64,000 nucleotides of DNA from Buchnera aphidicola (Diuraphis noxia) (GCF_001700895.1 NZ_CP013259.1:496001-560000), one strand, 5' to 3'. Shown: positions 43,875-55,443, counted from the stretch's first letter. A program made the numbers and translations. Notes: generated from the letters alone by a model not told the origin.

Positions 43875-43945
43875 GTGTTTTCTTCATTATTCATTAAATT
43901 TTAAAAAAATATAAAAAAATTTTTATAAATTTATTTCATTTTTCC

Positions 43946-44770
43946 TTATTCAGCTTTTAATATATTTATAATTTTATCTGTTTCTGGAAAAACATTATGC
44001 CATAACTCAAAAGAATGAGCAGCTTGAAACACTAACATACCTATCCCATTCGAAAATTTAGTAGATTTGACATGAACAAATGTATTTAAAAAAGATTTTT
44101 TATTTTTTTTATAATTCATATCATAAATACAAGTATTAGAAGAAATTAAAGATAAATCAATAATACTATTTTCCTCTTCAAGAGATTGTGAAGTAGCATT
44201 AATAATTAAATCAAAAATTTTGTATTTTAATATATCTTTATTAAAAATATTAATTTTTCCATATCTATTAAATTGTTTAATCAATTTTTTAGTATTCGAT
44301 AAAGTTCTATTCATAATAAAAATTGAACATCCAAATGATAATAAAGGAAAAAGGATACCTCTAGCAGCTCCACCAGCACCCAATATTAATACAGAATATT
44401 TTTTTTTTATAAAATCTAATCTTATTAAATCAGATAAAAGTCCGATACCATCTGTATTATCTCCTAAAATATATCCTTTATCTGTTTTTTTCAATGTATT
44501 AACAGATTGAGCAATTTTAGCTCTTTCAGTTAATTCATGAGAAATACAGTATGCTTCTTGTTTAAACGGAGCAGTAATATTTGCACCTTTACCATTGTGT
44601 TTAAAAAAATCAAGTATAATGGAAGAAAATTTATTTAATGGAACATTAATAGACCCATATGTATGAAAAACACCTGTTTGATTTGAAAAAAAATTATGAA
44701 TAGCTGGTGATTTACTGTGATCAATAGGATTTCCAAATACAGCATAATTAAAATTTTTATCTTTGAACAT
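43946..44770 (-). CDS. aroE: Shikimate dehydrogenase
   Basis: AroE reduces 3-dehydroshikimate to shikimate with NADPH, in the aromatic amino acid pathway central to Buchnera's nutritional role. NPIDHSKSP (substrate Ser), NITAPFK (catalytic Lys), DNTDGIG and GAGGAARG (NADP loop) are present. I chose the ATG at 44770 (274 residues, family length); it lies inside the end of tsaC, overlapping by 14 bases. Longer starts at 44788 or 44824 are possible. Confidence 0.94.
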   Translation of the reverse strand: MFKDKNFNYAVFGNPIDHSKSPAIHNFFSNQTGVFHTYGSINVPLNKFSSIILDFFKHNGKGANITAPFKQEAYCISHELTERAKIAQSVNTLKKTDKGYILGDNTDGIGLLSDLIRLDFIKKKYSVLILGAGGAARGILFPLLSFGCSIFIMNRTLSNTKKLIKQFNRYGKINIFNKDILKYKIFDLIINATSQSLEEENSIIDLSLISSNTCIYDMNYKKNKKSFLNTFVHVKSTKFSNGIGMLVFQAAHSFELWHNVFPETDKIINILKAE

Positions 44771-45335
44771 AGCGCATGAACTTTCCATTAGAAATATTAA
44801 TAATCTTAGAAGGGTTTTTTTCACGACCTATTTTTCCATGTAGTAATGGAAAATCTTTACCAAAATATTTAAAAACTTGCGTACGAGTAATACTAGGCGG
44901 CATATTAGTCAAATTTGCACTAGTTGATATTAAAGATTGACCAAAAATATTGCATAATTTTATTATGCTTAAATGCGCACTAATACGTACAGCTACCGTA
45001 TTAAATTTACCTGTTAACCAAAGAGGAGCATCTTTACTTGCTGGGAGTAAAAACGTAAAAGGTCCCGGCCAAAATGAAAACATTTGTCTTTTTTGTTGTT
45101 TTGATAAATAATTTTCATTAACATACATTTTGACTTGATTAAACTCTGAAGCAACCAATATCAATCCTTTTTCTATCTTTCTTTTTTTCAAAGTAAGTAA
45201 TTTTATTACTGCTGTTTTACTATTAGGATCGCAACCTAATCCAAACATTGACTCTGTAGGATATGCAATGACATTTTTTTTACGCAACATTTTTACGCAA
45301 TAAAAAAATGAACGTGAAGAATTTTTTTTACTCAT
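44757..45335 (-). CDS. tsaC: Threonylcarbamoyl-AMP synthase TsaC
   Basis: TsaC (YrdC/RimN) makes threonylcarbamoyl-AMP from Thr, bicarbonate and ATP for t6A37 of ANN-reading tRNAs. The 192 residues are the short single-domain form. IAYPTESMFGLGCDP, FWPGPFTFLLPA and STSANLTNMPPS are diagnostic. In E. coli yrdD lies between it and smg; it is missing here. It overlaps aroE. Confidence 0.94.
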   Translation of the reverse strand: MSKKNSSRSFFYCVKMLRKKNVIAYPTESMFGLGCDPNSKTAVIKLLTLKKRKIEKGLILVASEFNQVKMYVNENYLSKQQKRQMFSFWPGPFTFLLPASKDAPLWLTGKFNTVAVRISAHLSIIKLCNIFGQSLISTSANLTNMPPSITRTQVFKYFGKDFPLLHGKIGREKNPSKIINISNGKFMRYVQR

Positions 45336-45388
45336 TAAGATTCACTCACTATAAAAAAATATAGCTTTTTTTATAAATATAAAAATAT

Positions 45389-45859
45389 TTAATGAATAGT
45401 TTCTTCCTTAAAATTAAATAATAAACTTTCAAGTTTCTTATATACCAATTCACATCCAGGAATAGTAAATAACACAATTAATACAATCCATTTTAAATCT
45501 TCAAGATTGATTTCACTAATATCTAATTCCATAATCCTTTCAATAACCATTTCACGTGTATTTAATGTTAATATTTCTAACTGCTCTAAAAGAAGTATAA
45601 AACCACGACAATCAACATTTAATTTTATAGATTCTTCGTGAGTGTAAATTCGAATAGACATTGTTTTTAACGCATTAATAGATGAAATAATATTTTTTTC
45701 ATAACAAGATAAATTTTTTAACCAACGTAAAGCATTATAAATATCTCTTTTGCGAAATCCTATATTAGATAAATCATTTGTTAAATGATCATAATCAATA
45801 GTAATTTTAGATTTACTGTGAACATAAGTTTCAAATAAATATATTAATATATCAAACAT
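45389..45859 (-). CDS. smg: DUF494 family protein Smg
   Basis: Smg is a conserved proteobacterial protein without a settled function. The start at 45859 (MFDILIYLFETYVHS, preceded by GAGGAT) gives 156 residues, the E. coli length. CRGFILLLEQLEIL, TREMVIERIM and WIVLIVLFTIPGCE match. In E. coli it lies with dprA next to def. Here dprA is gone and def starts 225 bases away, divergently. Its retention suggests an important role. Confidence 0.9.
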   Translation of the reverse strand: MFDILIYLFETYVHSKSKITIDYDHLTNDLSNIGFRKRDIYNALRWLKNLSCYEKNIISSINALKTMSIRIYTHEESIKLNVDCRGFILLLEQLEILTLNTREMVIERIMELDISEINLEDLKWIVLIVLFTIPGCELVYKKLESLLFNFKEETIH

Positions 45860-46084
45860 TATATCCTCTATTACATGTTTAAACATTTAATAATATATTC
45901 ACATCCATATAAATTTATCATAATTTTTATTATCTTATAAACAATATATAAAATTGTATAATAATTTTTAAATAAAACTTATTAAATTTTTTTAAAAATA
46001 CAAAAAATAATATTAGTAAACTTTTAATTATAGTAAAAAAGTCTATACTAATATATAAAATTCCAAAATTTTAAATTCAAATAT

Positions 46085-46609
46085 ATGTCTGTTTTAAAAA
46101 TATTACATTATCCAGATACACGTTTAAGATTAATAGCTAAACCTGTAAAACAAGTTGATAAAAATATAAAAAATATTATATCCAATATGATTGATACCAT
46201 GTATCAGGAAGAAGGTATTGGGTTAGCTGCAACGCAAGTAAATATTCAATTACAAATCGTAGTTATTAAAAAAATGGAGGAACAAAAAAACAATTTAATA
46301 CTTATTAATCCAATTATTATTCAAAAAAAGGGCCATATTAGTATTGAAGAAGGATGTTTATCTATTCCAGAATATCGCGCAATAACTCCTAGATCAAAAT
46401 ATATAAAAGTGCAAGCTATAAACATATATGGCAAAAAAATAGAGGTAGAATCAGAATCTATAATTTCTATTTGTATACAGCATGAAATAGATCATCTTAA
46501 TGGCAAATTATTTATTGATTATTTATCACAATTTAAAAAAGATAGAATTGAAAAAAAATTTAAAAAAATTCAAAAAAAACAAGAAAACAATCTTTTATCA
46601 ACGGAATAA
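46085..46609 (+). CDS. def: Peptide deformylase
   Basis: Def removes the formyl group from nascent proteins using a metal (Fe) centre. The three motifs [15 protein letters not shown] (metal Cys) and QHEIDHLNG (metal His pair and catalytic Glu) are intact. The 174 residues (E. coli 169) are full length. It is followed by fmt after 7 bases: formylation and deformylation share one operon. Confidence 0.97.
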   Translation: MSVLKILHYPDTRLRLIAKPVKQVDKNIKNIISNMIDTMYQEEGIGLAATQVNIQLQIVVIKKMEEQKNNLILINPIIIQKKGHISIEEGCLSIPEYRAITPRSKYIKVQAINIYGKKIEVESESIISICIQHEIDHLNGKLFIDYLSQFKKDRIEKKFKKIQKKQENNLLSTE

Positions 46610-46616
46610 TATAAAT

Positions 46617-47561
46617 TTGAAAAAATTAAAAATTATTTTTGCAGGAACATCTGATTTTTCTGCTGAACATCTAAAAATGTTAATTAATTCGTCACAATCT
46701 ATTATTGCAGTAATTACAAAACCAGATCTTCCTTCTGGAAGAGGTCAAAAAATTATTTTTTCTCCTGTAAAAAAAATTGCTATAAATAATAAAATACCAC
46801 TTTTACAACCTAAAAATCTTAATGATAAAAGTTTTCAAAAAAAATTATCAACACTAAATTTAGATATAATGATCGTAGTGTCTTACGGAAAAATCATACC
46901 ACAAGAAATTCTAAATATATTTCCAAACGGATGCATTAATGTTCATCCTTCATTATTACCTAGATGGAGAGGCTCAAGTCCTATTCAATCATCAATTTTA
47001 CATGGTGATAAAAAAACAGGTATTAGTATTATTAAAATGAATGAAAAAATTGATTCAGGAAATATATTACATGTTATAGAATGCAATATATCTCCAAAAG
47101 ATACGACTCAAACCTTATCTATCAAACTAATGAAAATTGGAATTCAAGCATTATCAGAAGTTTTAAAAAAAATATCTAAAAATATAATTTTTGAACGTCA
47201 GCAAGATGAAAAAAATGCTATTTTATCAAAAAAAATATACAAAACAGATGGTTTGTTAAATTGGAATCTAGAAGCCATCAAATTAGAACGTTTAATACGA
47301 GCATTTAATCCATGGCCTATTTGTTATTTTTTTTTAAACAATCAAACGATAAAAGTATGGGAAGCAAATGTGATTAATATCTTAAATTCTAATAGTAAAA
47401 TAGGAGAAATTATATCTTGTAATAAAAATGGTATACAAATAAATACGTTTAATAATGTATTAAACATTAAAAAGTTACAATTTCCTGGAAAAAAAATTAT
47501 GCATATAAAAAATATACTTAACTCAACACATAACTTATTTCCAGTTGGTGTAGTAATATAA
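46617..47561 (+). CDS. fmt: Methionyl-tRNA formyltransferase
   Basis: Fmt formylates initiator Met-tRNA with 10-formyl-THF. KIIFAGTSDFSAEHL, the formyl-transfer motif INVHPSLLPRWRGSSP with catalytic Asn/His, and AFNPWP are clear. I use a TTG start at 46617 (314 residues, E. coli 315). The only in-frame ATG upstream (46500) lies deep in def and would add an unsupported Lys-rich tail. Its tRNA substrate is encoded at 6.3 kb and its formyl donor depends on FolD. Confidence 0.93.
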   Translation: MKKLKIIFAGTSDFSAEHLKMLINSSQSIIAVITKPDLPSGRGQKIIFSPVKKIAINNKIPLLQPKNLNDKSFQKKLSTLNLDIMIVVSYGKIIPQEILNIFPNGCINVHPSLLPRWRGSSPIQSSILHGDKKTGISIIKMNEKIDSGNILHVIECNISPKDTTQTLSIKLMKIGIQALSEVLKKISKNIIFERQQDEKNAILSKKIYKTDGLLNWNLEAIKLERLIRAFNPWPICYFFLNNQTIKVWEANVINILNSNSKIGEIISCNKNGIQINTFNNVLNIKKLQFPGKKIMHIKNILNSTHNLFPVGVVI

Positions 47562-47601
47562 ATTGTTTATTTTATCTATTAGTAAGATATTCAAATAAGG
47601 A

Positions 47602-47624
47602 GCAAACGGTACATTGCCGTTTGC
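47602..47624. terminator. Hairpin between fmt and rplQ
   Basis: GCAAACGG (47602-47609) pairs perfectly with CCGTTTGC (47617-47624) across a 7-base loop. It is between convergent fmt and rplQ and probably ends one or both transcripts, though the T-tract is weak. Confidence 0.55.
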
Positions 47625-47638
47625 CTAGAAAAAATGTA

Positions 47639-48031
47639 TTATTTCTTTAGAGAGCTTTCATTTTTGTTTTTTTTAATACGATCTACTAATTCAATATAAG
47701 CCATAGGTGCTTTATCACCTGATCGAAAACCACATTTTAAAATACGTGTATAACCTCCTGATCTACTAATAAAATTAGGTCCTAATTTTTTAAATAATTT
47801 TGCCACTATTTCATTATCACGAATACGTGAAAACACTAATCGTCTACGAGCAACAGTGTCTGTTTTAGCTAAAGTAATAATTGGTTCTACAATACACCGT
47901 AATTCTTTTGCTTTTGCTAGTGTAGTTTTAATAATTTCATTTGAAAAAAAAGAACACGCCATATTTTTAAACATAGCATTAAGATGACTACTGCTACGAT
48001 TTAATTGACGACCACTTTTTCTATGTCGCAT
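47639..48031 (-). CDS. rplQ: 50S ribosomal protein L17
   Basis: L17 lines the peptide exit surface of the large subunit. It opens [16 protein letters not shown], an almost invariant L17 start; 130 residues (E. coli 127). It is the last gene of the alpha operon, 45 bases after rpoA, as in E. coli. Confidence 0.98.
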   Translation of the reverse strand: MRHRKSGRQLNRSSSHLNAMFKNMACSFFSNEIIKTTLAKAKELRCIVEPIITLAKTDTVARRRLVFSRIRDNEIVAKLFKKLGPNFISRSGGYTRILKCGFRSGDKAPMAYIELVDRIKKNKNESSLKK

Positions 48032-48076
48032 AAATTTACTCCTTATATATAAAAGATATTTTTAAAAAATATAAAA

Positions 48077-49066
48077 TTATTCATCTAGAATATTTGATGG
48101 TGGCCAATTTTCTAATCTCATACCAAGAGATAAGTTTCTAGAAGCTAATATATCTTTAATTTCAGTTAAAGATTTCTTACCTAAATTAGGAGTTTTTAAA
48201 AGTTCTACTTCAGTTCTTTGTACTAAATCACCAATATAGTGTATCGCTTCTGCCTTAAGACAATTCGCAGAACGCACTGTTAATTCTAAATCATCTACGG
48301 GACGTAATAAGATAGGTTCAAATTCAGGTTTTTCTTCTTTTATTTCAGGTTCGCTGATATCTCTTAAATCAACAAAAGCTTCTAATTGCTCGGCTAAAAT
48401 AGTTGCTGCTCTACGAATAGCTTCTTCTGGATCAATAGTTCCATTTGTTTCCATCTCAATAATTAACTTATCTAAATCAGTTCTTTTTTCTACTCTAGCA
48501 GCTTCGACATTATAAGAAATACGATCTATAGGACTATAACATGCATCCACTAATAAAGAACCTATAGGACGAGAACTGTCTTCTATATGAACTCTAGAAG
48601 AAGCCGGAATATAACCTCGTCCACGTTGTACTTTTATTCGCATTTCAATAGAAGATTGTTCATAAGTTAAATTACAAATCACATGGTCTGGTTTAATAAT
48701 TTCTACGTCACCATCATGTATGATATCTGCTGCAGTAACAGAACAAATACCAGATTTTTTCAATGTAAGAAAAACTTCATCTTTACCATATACTTTTACA
48801 GCCAATCCTTTTAAATTCAATAATATTTCTAAAATATCTTCTTGTATTCCTTCTTTAGTACTATACTCATGAAGTACACCATCAATTTCAACTTCAGTTA
48901 CTGCACATCCCGGCATCGAAGACAAAAGAATTCTTCTTAATGCATTTCCTAAAGTATGACCAAAACCTCTTTCTAATGGCTCTAAAGTTACTTTTGTATG
49001 AGTTGTACTAATTTGTTCAATATCTACAAGTCTTGGTTTTAAAAAACCTAAAACAAGATGCTGCAT
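48077..49066 (-). CDS. rpoA: RNA polymerase alpha subunit
   Basis: Alpha starts RNA polymerase assembly and contacts upstream DNA and activators. The 329 residues equal E. coli. The N-terminal dimer/assembly domain ([18 protein letters not shown]) and the C-terminal domain are both present. [18 protein letters not shown] carries the DNA-contact Arg265 equivalent. [10 protein letters not shown] ends it. A full C-terminal domain is kept although many activators are lost in Buchnera. Confidence 0.98.
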   Translation of the reverse strand: MQHLVLGFLKPRLVDIEQISTTHTKVTLEPLERGFGHTLGNALRRILLSSMPGCAVTEVEIDGVLHEYSTKEGIQEDILEILLNLKGLAVKVYGKDEVFLTLKKSGICSVTAADIIHDGDVEIIKPDHVICNLTYEQSSIEMRIKVQRGRGYIPASSRVHIEDSSRPIGSLLVDACYSPIDRISYNVEAARVEKRTDLDKLIIEMETNGTIDPEEAIRRAATILAEQLEAFVDLRDISEPEIKEEKPEFEPILLRPVDDLELTVRSANCLKAEAIHYIGDLVQRTEVELLKTPNLGKKSLTEIKDILASRNLSLGMRLENWPPSNILDE

Positions 49067-49098
49067 ACAATGAATCCTCTATTTAGTATTAAACTTAA

Positions 49099-49719
49099 TT
49101 ACTTGGAATAAAGCTCAATAATCAAATGTTCATTGATTTCTGCAGATAACTCAGAACGTTCTGGAAATCTCTTAAATACACCTTTCATTTTAATTGAATC
49201 AACGTCTATCCAAATTGGTTTTTCTCGTTGCTCAAAAAGCTCTAAAGACGCTTTGATACGAGATTGATGTTTAGATTTATCTCTGACTGAAACTTGTTCA
49301 TTAGGAGATATTTGATATGAAGCTATATTTACAACTTTATTGTTAACTAATATTGATTTATGATTGATCAATTGTCTTGATTCAGAACGTGTACAACCAA
49401 AACCCATACGATAAACTACATTATCTAATCTACTTTCTAATAATTGTAATAAATTAGCGCCAGTATTTCCTTTTGAACTAGCTGCAAGCTTATAATATAT
49501 TTTAAATTGACGTTCTAATACACCATATAAACGACGTACTTTTTGTTTTTCACGTAATTGAATAGCATAATCAGATAATCTAGGTTTTCGAATTCCATGT
49601 TGTCCAGGAGGTTGTTCTAATTTACATTTTGATTCTATGGCACGAAGCCCTGATTTTAAAAATAAATCAGTTCCTTCACGTCTACTTAATTTTAATTTTG
49701 GACCTAAATATTTTGCCAT
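49099..49719 (-). CDS. rpsD: 30S ribosomal protein S4
   Basis: S4 is a primary 16S-binding protein and, in E. coli, represses the alpha operon. The start at 49719 gives 206 residues, beginning [19 protein letters not shown], as in E. coli. ENLLQ-like [13 protein letters not shown] and [11 protein letters not shown] are conserved. An upstream Met four codons earlier is not needed. Confidence 0.98.
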   Translation of the reverse strand: MAKYLGPKLKLSRREGTDLFLKSGLRAIESKCKLEQPPGQHGIRKPRLSDYAIQLREKQKVRRLYGVLERQFKIYYKLAASSKGNTGANLLQLLESRLDNVVYRMGFGCTRSESRQLINHKSILVNNKVVNIASYQISPNEQVSVRDKSKHQSRIKASLELFEQREKPIWIDVDSIKMKGVFKRFPERSELSAEINEHLIIELYSK

Positions 49720-49745
49720 TTTACTCTCCAATAATATATAAAAAA

Positions 49746-50141
<396 letters not shown>

Positions 50142-50156
50142 TTATTGTTACCTGAA

Positions 50157-50513
50157 TTATTTTTTAATTGGTTTTCGAGGACCTTTACAAGTTCTAGCAT
50201 TAGTTTTTGTGCGTTGTCCATGAACTGGAAGATTTCGTCTATGACGTAAACCACGATAACAGCTCAAATCAATCAAACGTTTAATATTTAAAGTTTTTTC
50301 TCTTCTCAAATCACCTTCAATAACATATTTTGCAACATTTTTTCTTAATAATTCCATTTGTTCTTCATTTAAATCTATTGTTTTTAAAGTTTCAGGAATT
50401 TTTGTCATAGAGCAAATAAATTTAGAACGTTTTTTTCCAATTCCGTATATCGCAGTTAATGCTATTATAATATGCTTATTTTCTGGTATATTGATCCCTG
50501 CAATGCGTGCCAT
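50157..50513 (-). CDS. rpsM: 30S ribosomal protein S13
   Basis: S13 is in the 30S head and contacts the P-site tRNA and the 50[35 protein letters not shown] and a Lys-rich tail identify it; 118 residues. It starts the alpha operon; the 99 bases before it would hold the S4-binding leader and promoter. Confidence 0.98.
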   Translation of the reverse strand: MARIAGINIPENKHIIIALTAIYGIGKKRSKFICSMTKIPETLKTIDLNEEQMELLRKNVAKYVIEGDLRREKTLNIKRLIDLSCYRGLRHRRNLPVHGQRTKTNARTCKGPRKPIKK

Positions 50514-50612
50514 ATTCTAACACCTCGTGTACTTTACTATAAGATAAATATTTTATAAAAAACAGTTAAGTTGTTTATAAAACATGTAGAAAAATTTTTT
50601 ATTCAATAAATA

Positions 50613-50729
50613 TCAACCTTGACGTTGTTTATGCTTAGGATCATTACTACAAATTACTCTTACAACATTATGTCTTTTTATGATTTTACAATTTCGACAA
50701 AGCTTTTTGACAGAAGCTTGTACTTTCAT
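50613..50729 (-). CDS. rpmJ: 50S ribosomal protein L36
   Basis: This 38-residue protein starts [11 protein letters not shown] and ends PKHKQRQG. The zinc ligands Cys11, Cys14, Cys27 and His33 are all kept ([14 protein letters not shown]). It lies between secY and rpsM as in E. coli. Confidence 0.96.
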   Translation of the reverse strand: MKVQASVKKLCRNCKIIKRHNVVRVICSNDPKHKQRQG

Positions 50730-50763
50730 GAACATTTCCTTAAATATTACTGATTAAAATATT

Positions 50764-52083
50764 TTAATTTAAATTGGATTTTTTTAATATAGAATCATAT
50801 TGACTAGACATCATCAATGTTTGCGTTTGAGAAATAAAATCTATGATAACCACAACAACAATCAGTAAAGAAGTACCGCCAAAGTAAAATGGAACATTCA
50901 TAAAACTTCTCATAAATTCTGGTATTAAACAAATAAAACTGATATAAAAAGCCCCAAAAAATGTAAGTCTTGACATAATTTTTCTGATATATCTCGCTGT
51001 TTGTTCACCAGGTCGTATTCCTGCAATAAAAGCACCTGATTTTTTTAAATTATCGGCTGTTTCACGAGGATCAAAGACTAAATTTGTATAAAAAAAACAA
51101 AAAAATACTATAGCAGAGACATATAATATTAAATATAAAGGTTGATTAGGTTGTAGATAAAAAGAAATTGTTTGTAAAAATTTCCACTGATGACCTATTT
51201 TAAACCATGATATAATTGTTATAGGAAAAAGCACTAAACTAGAAGCAAAAATTGCAGGCATAACACCTGACATATTAATTTTTAAAGGTAAATGAGTGCT
51301 TTGAGCTGAATAAATACGTCGACCTCTTTGACGTTGAGCATAATGCACAGTAACTTTTCTCTGTGCACGTTCAATAAAAACTACAAAAAAAACAACTGAA
51401 AACATTAATATTAAAGTACATAGAAATAGAAAAAAATGCAAATTTCCTTGTCTGGTTGCTTCAATTGTATGTCCAATAGAAGCTGGTAAATTAGCTATTA
51501 TCCCTATAAAAATAATAATTGAAATACCATTACCAATGCCACATTCTGTGATTAATTCGCCTAACCACATTAAAAATATAGTACCTGTAACTAAACTCAC
51601 GACAGTTGTTAAATAAAAATAAAAATCAGGATTAACTATCATGGTATGCATACCTAACATGTTAGGCAAACTTGTAGCAATTCCAATAGATTGTAATAGC
51701 GATAATATTAAAGTTCCATATCTCGTATACTGATTAATTTTATGTTTTCCAGATTCTCCGTCTTTTTTTATTTCAGATAAAGTGGGATGTACTAACGTTA
51801 ATAATTGAATAATAATAGAGGCAGATATATACGGCATAATACCTAAAGAAAAAATAGAGGCATGACTTAAAGCGCCACCAGAAAACATATTAAACATATC
51901 AACAATAGTACCTTGTTGGTCATTTAATATTTTAGATAAAATCGTCGTATCAATTCCTGGAATCGGAATAAAAGAACCAATACGAAAAACAACTACGGAA
52001 ATAATTAAAAAGATAATCCTTAGTTTTAGTTCGCTAATTTTATTTGTAGTATTTTTAAAATTCAATCCTAGTTGCTGTACCAT
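50764..52083 (-). CDS. secY: Protein translocase subunit SecY
   Basis: SecY is the ten-helix channel of the Sec translocon. The 439 residues (E. coli 443) include the plug region [15 protein letters not shown] and the cytosolic loops that bind ribosome/SecA ([22 protein letters not shown]). It sits at the end of the spc operon after rplO. With ffs and ppiD in this window, much of the export path is kept. Confidence 0.98.
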   Translation of the reverse strand: MVQQLGLNFKNTTNKISELKLRIIFLIISVVVFRIGSFIPIPGIDTTILSKILNDQQGTIVDMFNMFSGGALSHASIFSLGIMPYISASIIIQLLTLVHPTLSEIKKDGESGKHKINQYTRYGTLILSLLQSIGIATSLPNMLGMHTMIVNPDFYFYLTTVVSLVTGTIFLMWLGELITECGIGNGISIIIFIGIIANLPASIGHTIEATRQGNLHFFLFLCTLILMFSVVFFVVFIERAQRKVTVHYAQRQRGRRIYSAQSTHLPLKINMSGVMPAIFASSLVLFPITIISWFKIGHQWKFLQTISFYLQPNQPLYLILYVSAIVFFCFFYTNLVFDPRETADNLKKSGAFIAGIRPGEQTARYIRKIMSRLTFFGAFYISFICLIPEFMRSFMNVPFYFGGTSLLIVVVVIIDFISQTQTLMMSSQYDSILKKSNLN

Positions 52084-52094
52084 ATTCTTATTTC

Positions 52095-52529
52095 TTACCC
52101 TTCAATTTTACCACCAGAATGTTCTATATCATTACGAACACCTTTACTTACAAGCAAACCTCGTATAATTAGGGGAGATTTAGATTTTCCTGTAAAAATG
52201 ATTTTGACATATTTAATGTTTTTCTTAATAACACCTTCTGTTTTTAATAAATTAAGAGTAATTATGTTTGTGGATAAATTTGTTATATCTTTTAAACGTA
52301 CTTCAGCAGTAATGTTTTTTTTCTGAGAATTAAAACCAAATTTAGGAAGTCGTCTATATAAAGGCATTTGTCCTCCCTCAAACCCACGACGAATACTACT
52401 ACCTGATCTAGATTTTTGACCTTTATGACCTCGACCTGCAGTTTTTCCTAAACCAGAACCGATACCTCGAGCTAATCTTTTACGATTACGATGTGCTCCA
52501 AATATTGGAGAAAGAGTGTTTAAATACAT
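52095..52529 (-). CDS. rplO: 50S ribosomal protein L15
   Basis: L15 is a late-assembly large-subunit protein. Its glycine-rich N-terminus ([24 protein letters not shown], shown in part) and [17 protein letters not shown] are typical; 144 residues equal E. coli. It lies 11 bases before secY. Confidence 0.97.
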   Translation of the reverse strand: MYLNTLSPIFGAHRNRKRLARGIGSGLGKTAGRGHKGQKSRSGSSIRRGFEGGQMPLYRRLPKFGFNSQKKNITAEVRLKDITNLSTNIITLNLLKTEGVIKKNIKYVKIIFTGKSKSPLIIRGLLVSKGVRNDIEHSGGKIEG

Positions 52530-52532
52530 ACT

Positions 52533-52712
52533 TTATTCCTCTTTTACTTGGACAATATAAGAAATTTTTTTTACCATACCTTGAATTGACGATGTATCTC
52601 GACGAATGACAGTATGTCCAATATAACGTAATCCTAAACCTCTTAAAGTTTTTTTATGTTTAGGTAATCTTCCTATAGCACTTTTTATTTGAGTAATTTT
52701 AATATTTTTCAT
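52533..52712 (-). CDS. rpmD: 50S ribosomal protein L30
   Basis: The 59 residues start [20 protein letters not shown] and include [10 protein letters not shown], the L30 signature; the length equals E. coli. It lies between rpsE and rplO, three bases before the latter. Confidence 0.96.
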   Translation of the reverse strand: MKNIKITQIKSAIGRLPKHKKTLRGLGLRYIGHTVIRRDTSSIQGMVKKISYIVQVKEE

Positions 52713-52722
52713 AAAGTAAAAT

Positions 52723-53226
52723 TTATCCTAATATATCTTCAACACGTTTATTTCTTTTAGCAGCTATCATTTCTGGAGACTTCATATTCATTAAACCATT
52801 TATAGTAGCTCTAACAACATTAATGGGATTAGTAGAACCGTAAGTTTTAGCTAACACATTATGCACACCCGCTACTTCAAATACTGCACGCATAGCACCA
52901 CCTGCAATAATTCCAGTTCCATCAGAAGCTGGTTTCATAAAAACGTTTGATCCAGTGTGCGACCCTTTTAATGAATGCTGTAATGTTTTATTAACTAATG
53001 GTATAACAATCATATTACGTCTGGCTTTTTCCATAGCTTTTTGTATAGCAGCAGGAACTTCACGTGCTTTCCCATAACCAAAACCAACTCGACCGTTGCC
53101 ATTTCCAACCACTGTCAATGCTGTAAAAGAAAATATACGACCACCTTTGACAGTTTTTGAAACACGATTTACTGTTATTAGTTTTTCTTGTAAATCATTA
53201 TTATTTTTTTTCTCAATATTGGCCAT
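52723..53226 (-). CDS. rpsE: 30S ribosomal protein S5
   Basis: S5 shapes the mRNA entry and affects fidelity. The 167 residues equal E. coli: [22 protein letters not shown] and [15 protein letters not shown] are clear. The spc order rplR-rpsE-rpmD is kept. Confidence 0.98.
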   Translation of the reverse strand: MANIEKKNNNDLQEKLITVNRVSKTVKGGRIFSFTALTVVGNGNGRVGFGYGKAREVPAAIQKAMEKARRNMIVIPLVNKTLQHSLKGSHTGSNVFMKPASDGTGIIAGGAMRAVFEVAGVHNVLAKTYGSTNPINVVRATINGLMNMKSPEMIAAKRNKRVEDILG

Positions 53227-53241
53227 TCTATAATTTTCACC

Positions 53242-53610
53242 TTAAAACTTAAGCCCAAATGCGCGCGCAGATTTTGCTAATTCTTTTATACGACCATGAT
53301 ATTTAAAACCAGATCGATCAAAAGAAACGTTATGTATTCCCTTTGATAAAGCTCTTTCTGCAATAATTCTTCCTATTATTTTTGCAGATTTTTTATTACC
53401 TGTGTATTTTAAATTGACATTTATTTTTTTTTCTAAAGTTGAAGCAAATGCTAAGACTTTAGATTCTTTTGAAGAAATAATTTGAGCATATATATGCCGT
53501 GAAGTACGGTGTATAACTAATCGAATAACACCTAATGCTTTCATTTTACAACGTGTTTTCATATATCGTCGAATACGAGCAGTAATTTTACTTTTACTTG
53601 TAATAATCAT
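53242..53610 (-). CDS. rplR: 50S ribosomal protein L18
   Basis: L18 binds 5S rRNA in the central protuberance. [16 protein letters not shown] and [16 protein letters not shown] are diagnostic; 122 residues (E. coli 117). It is one base from rplF, so coupled. Confidence 0.97.
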   Translation of the reverse strand: MIITSKSKITARIRRYMKTRCKMKALGVIRLVIHRTSRHIYAQIISSKESKVLAFASTLEKKINVNLKYTGNKKSAKIIGRIIAERALSKGIHNVSFDRSGFKYHGRIKELAKSARAFGLKF

Positions 53611-53611
53611 G

Positions 53612-54148
53612 TTATTTCTTTTTCGCCTCTTTTATACGTACAATTTCATCTGCATAACGAATACCTTTTCCTTTATAAGGTTCAGGAATACGATAAGCAC
53701 GTAAATTAGAAGCGACTTGTCCTACTAATTGCTTGTCTATTCCTTGAATGATTATTTCTGTTGGAGAAGGAGCATCTACACTAATACCTTGAGGTAAAGC
53801 ATAAATAATAGGATGAGAATAACCTAAAGACATAGTAATTGTATTATTTTCTGTAATTGAAATGCGATATCCAACTCCAGAAAGTTGTAATTTTTTAATA
53901 AATTTTTTCGACACACCTATAATCATAGAGTTTACAAGAGCTCTTGATGTACCAGCTTGCGCCCAACCATCAGGAAAAGTTGATCGAGGTATAAACATAA
54001 TTGTATTATTTAAATATTGAACTTTAACTGATTTATGAATAATACGTGAAAGATGTCCATATTTCCCTTTAATTGATATTTTTTGTAAATCTAATTGCAC
54101 TTTAATGTCAATTGGAACTATAATTGGACGTTTAGCAACACGAGACAT
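53612..54148 (-). CDS. rplF: 50S ribosomal protein L6
   Basis: L6 lies near the factor-binding centre. The 178 residues keep two repeated domains and the signature [14 protein letters not shown] near the C-terminus. Length is as in E. coli (177). Confidence 0.98.
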   Translation of the reverse strand: MSRVAKRPIIVPIDIKVQLDLQKISIKGKYGHLSRIIHKSVKVQYLNNTIMFIPRSTFPDGWAQAGTSRALVNSMIIGVSKKFIKKLQLSGVGYRISITENNTITMSLGYSHPIIYALPQGISVDAPSPTEIIIQGIDKQLVGQVASNLRAYRIPEPYKGKGIRYADEIVRIKEAKKK

Positions 54149-54158
54149 TATTCCTCCA

Positions 54159-54551
54159 TTAAGCTACATAACAAACAATCTCACCTCCAAGACCTATTTG
54201 ACGAGCCTGACGGTCAGTCATAATGCCTTGAGAAGTAGAGATGACAGCAATTCCTAGATTATCCATCACAGTCGGTAATTTATTCTTTTTTTGGTATATT
54301 CGTAAACTAGGACGACTAACACGCTGAATTTTTTCTATAACAGGTTTTCCTTTAAAATATTTTAAAATTATTTTTAATTCTAATTTAGATGTACCTATTA
54401 TATTAAAATCTTTTATGAAACCTTCTTTTTTCAATAATTTAATAATTGATTTTTTTAATTTAGATGAAGGCATTGTTACAGAATATTTGTTGGCTAATTG
54501 AGCATTTCTAATGCGAGTCAACATATCTGCTACTGGGTCTTGCATACTCAT
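54159..54551 (-). CDS. rpsH: 30S ribosomal protein S8
   Basis: S8 binds the 16S central domain and represses the spc operon in E. coli. [16 protein letters not shown] and [18 protein letters not shown] are conserved; 130 residues equal E. coli. Confidence 0.98.
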   Translation of the reverse strand: MSMQDPVADMLTRIRNAQLANKYSVTMPSSKLKKSIIKLLKKEGFIKDFNIIGTSKLELKIILKYFKGKPVIEKIQRVSRPSLRIYQKKNKLPTVMDNLGIAVISTSQGIMTDRQARQIGLGGEIVCYVA

Positions 54552-54582
54552 TTTAAAACTCCAAAAAATTAAAAAGTATATT

Positions 54583-54888
54583 TTACCAACTAGCTTTTTT
54601 TAAACCAGGTATTTCGCCTTTCATAGCAGCTTCTCGGACCTTAATCCGACTGAGTCCAAATTTACGCAAAAACGCATGAGGTCGTCCAGTTTGACGACAT
54701 CTATTTCTTTGACGAGATGGACTAGAATCACGTGGGAAAGATTGTAACTTTAGAACTGCATTCCAACGTTCTTCTTCTGATAAATTTGTATTAGAAATAA
54801 TTTTTTTTAGTGCAATACGTTGTACATAAAATTTATTAGCTAGTTTTACACGTTTTATTTCTCGTTCTTTCATGGATTCTTTAGCCAT
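54583..54888 (-). CDS. rpsN: 30S ribosomal protein S14
   Basis: This is the long, zinc-free form of S14 (101 residues). [17 protein letters not shown] and [17 protein letters not shown] are diagnostic. It lies ten bases after rplE. Confidence 0.98.
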   Translation of the reverse strand: MAKESMKEREIKRVKLANKFYVQRIALKKIISNTNLSEEERWNAVLKLQSFPRDSSPSRQRNRCRQTGRPHAFLRKFGLSRIKVREAAMKGEIPGLKKASW

Positions 54889-54897
54889 TGAATAACC

Positions 54898-55443
54898 TTA
54901 ATGTTGCTTGCGAAAAGGAAAATGAAATGCAGATAATAATAAATAACCTTCTTTATCATTTTTCGCTGTAGTACTTATAGTAATATCTAATCCACGTACT
55001 CGATCAATTTTATCATAATCAATTTCAGGAAAAATTATCTGTTCGCGTATGCCTAAACTATAATTTCCTTTACCATCGAAAGAGTTCATTGATAAACCAC
55101 GAAAATCGCGAATACGAGGAATAGCAATAATAATTAAACGTTCAAAAAAATCCCATTTTCTTTGACCACGTAATGTCACTTTACATCCAATAGGATAACC
55201 TTGACGAATTTTAAAACCGGATACTGATTTACGAGCTTTAGTAATTAACGGTTTTTGACCAGATATAGCTGTTAAATCTGCAATTGCGTTATTTAATATC
55301 TTTTTGTCAGAAGCTGCAGTACCCACACCCATGTTTAAAGTTATTTTTGCAATTTTAGGAACTTGCATAGTAGAACTATAATTTAGTGTGAGCATCAGTT
55401 CTTTAATTACTTTCAATTTATAATAATTATAAAGTGTTGCCAT
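54898..55443 (-). CDS. rplE: 50S ribosomal protein L5
   Basis: L5 binds 5S rRNA and contacts the P-site tRNA. The start at 55443 ([13 protein letters not shown]) gives 181 residues (E. coli 179). [27 protein letters not shown] and [12 protein letters not shown] are clear. In E. coli S8 binds the mRNA at this junction (36 bases after rplX here). Confidence 0.97.
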   Translation of the reverse strand: MATLYNYYKLKVIKELMLTLNYSSTMQVPKIAKITLNMGVGTAASDKKILNNAIADLTAISGQKPLITKARKSVSGFKIRQGYPIGCKVTLRGQRKWDFFERLIIIAIPRIRDFRGLSMNSFDGKGNYSLGIREQIIFPEIDYDKIDRVRGLDITISTTAKNDKEGYLLLSAFHFPFRKQH

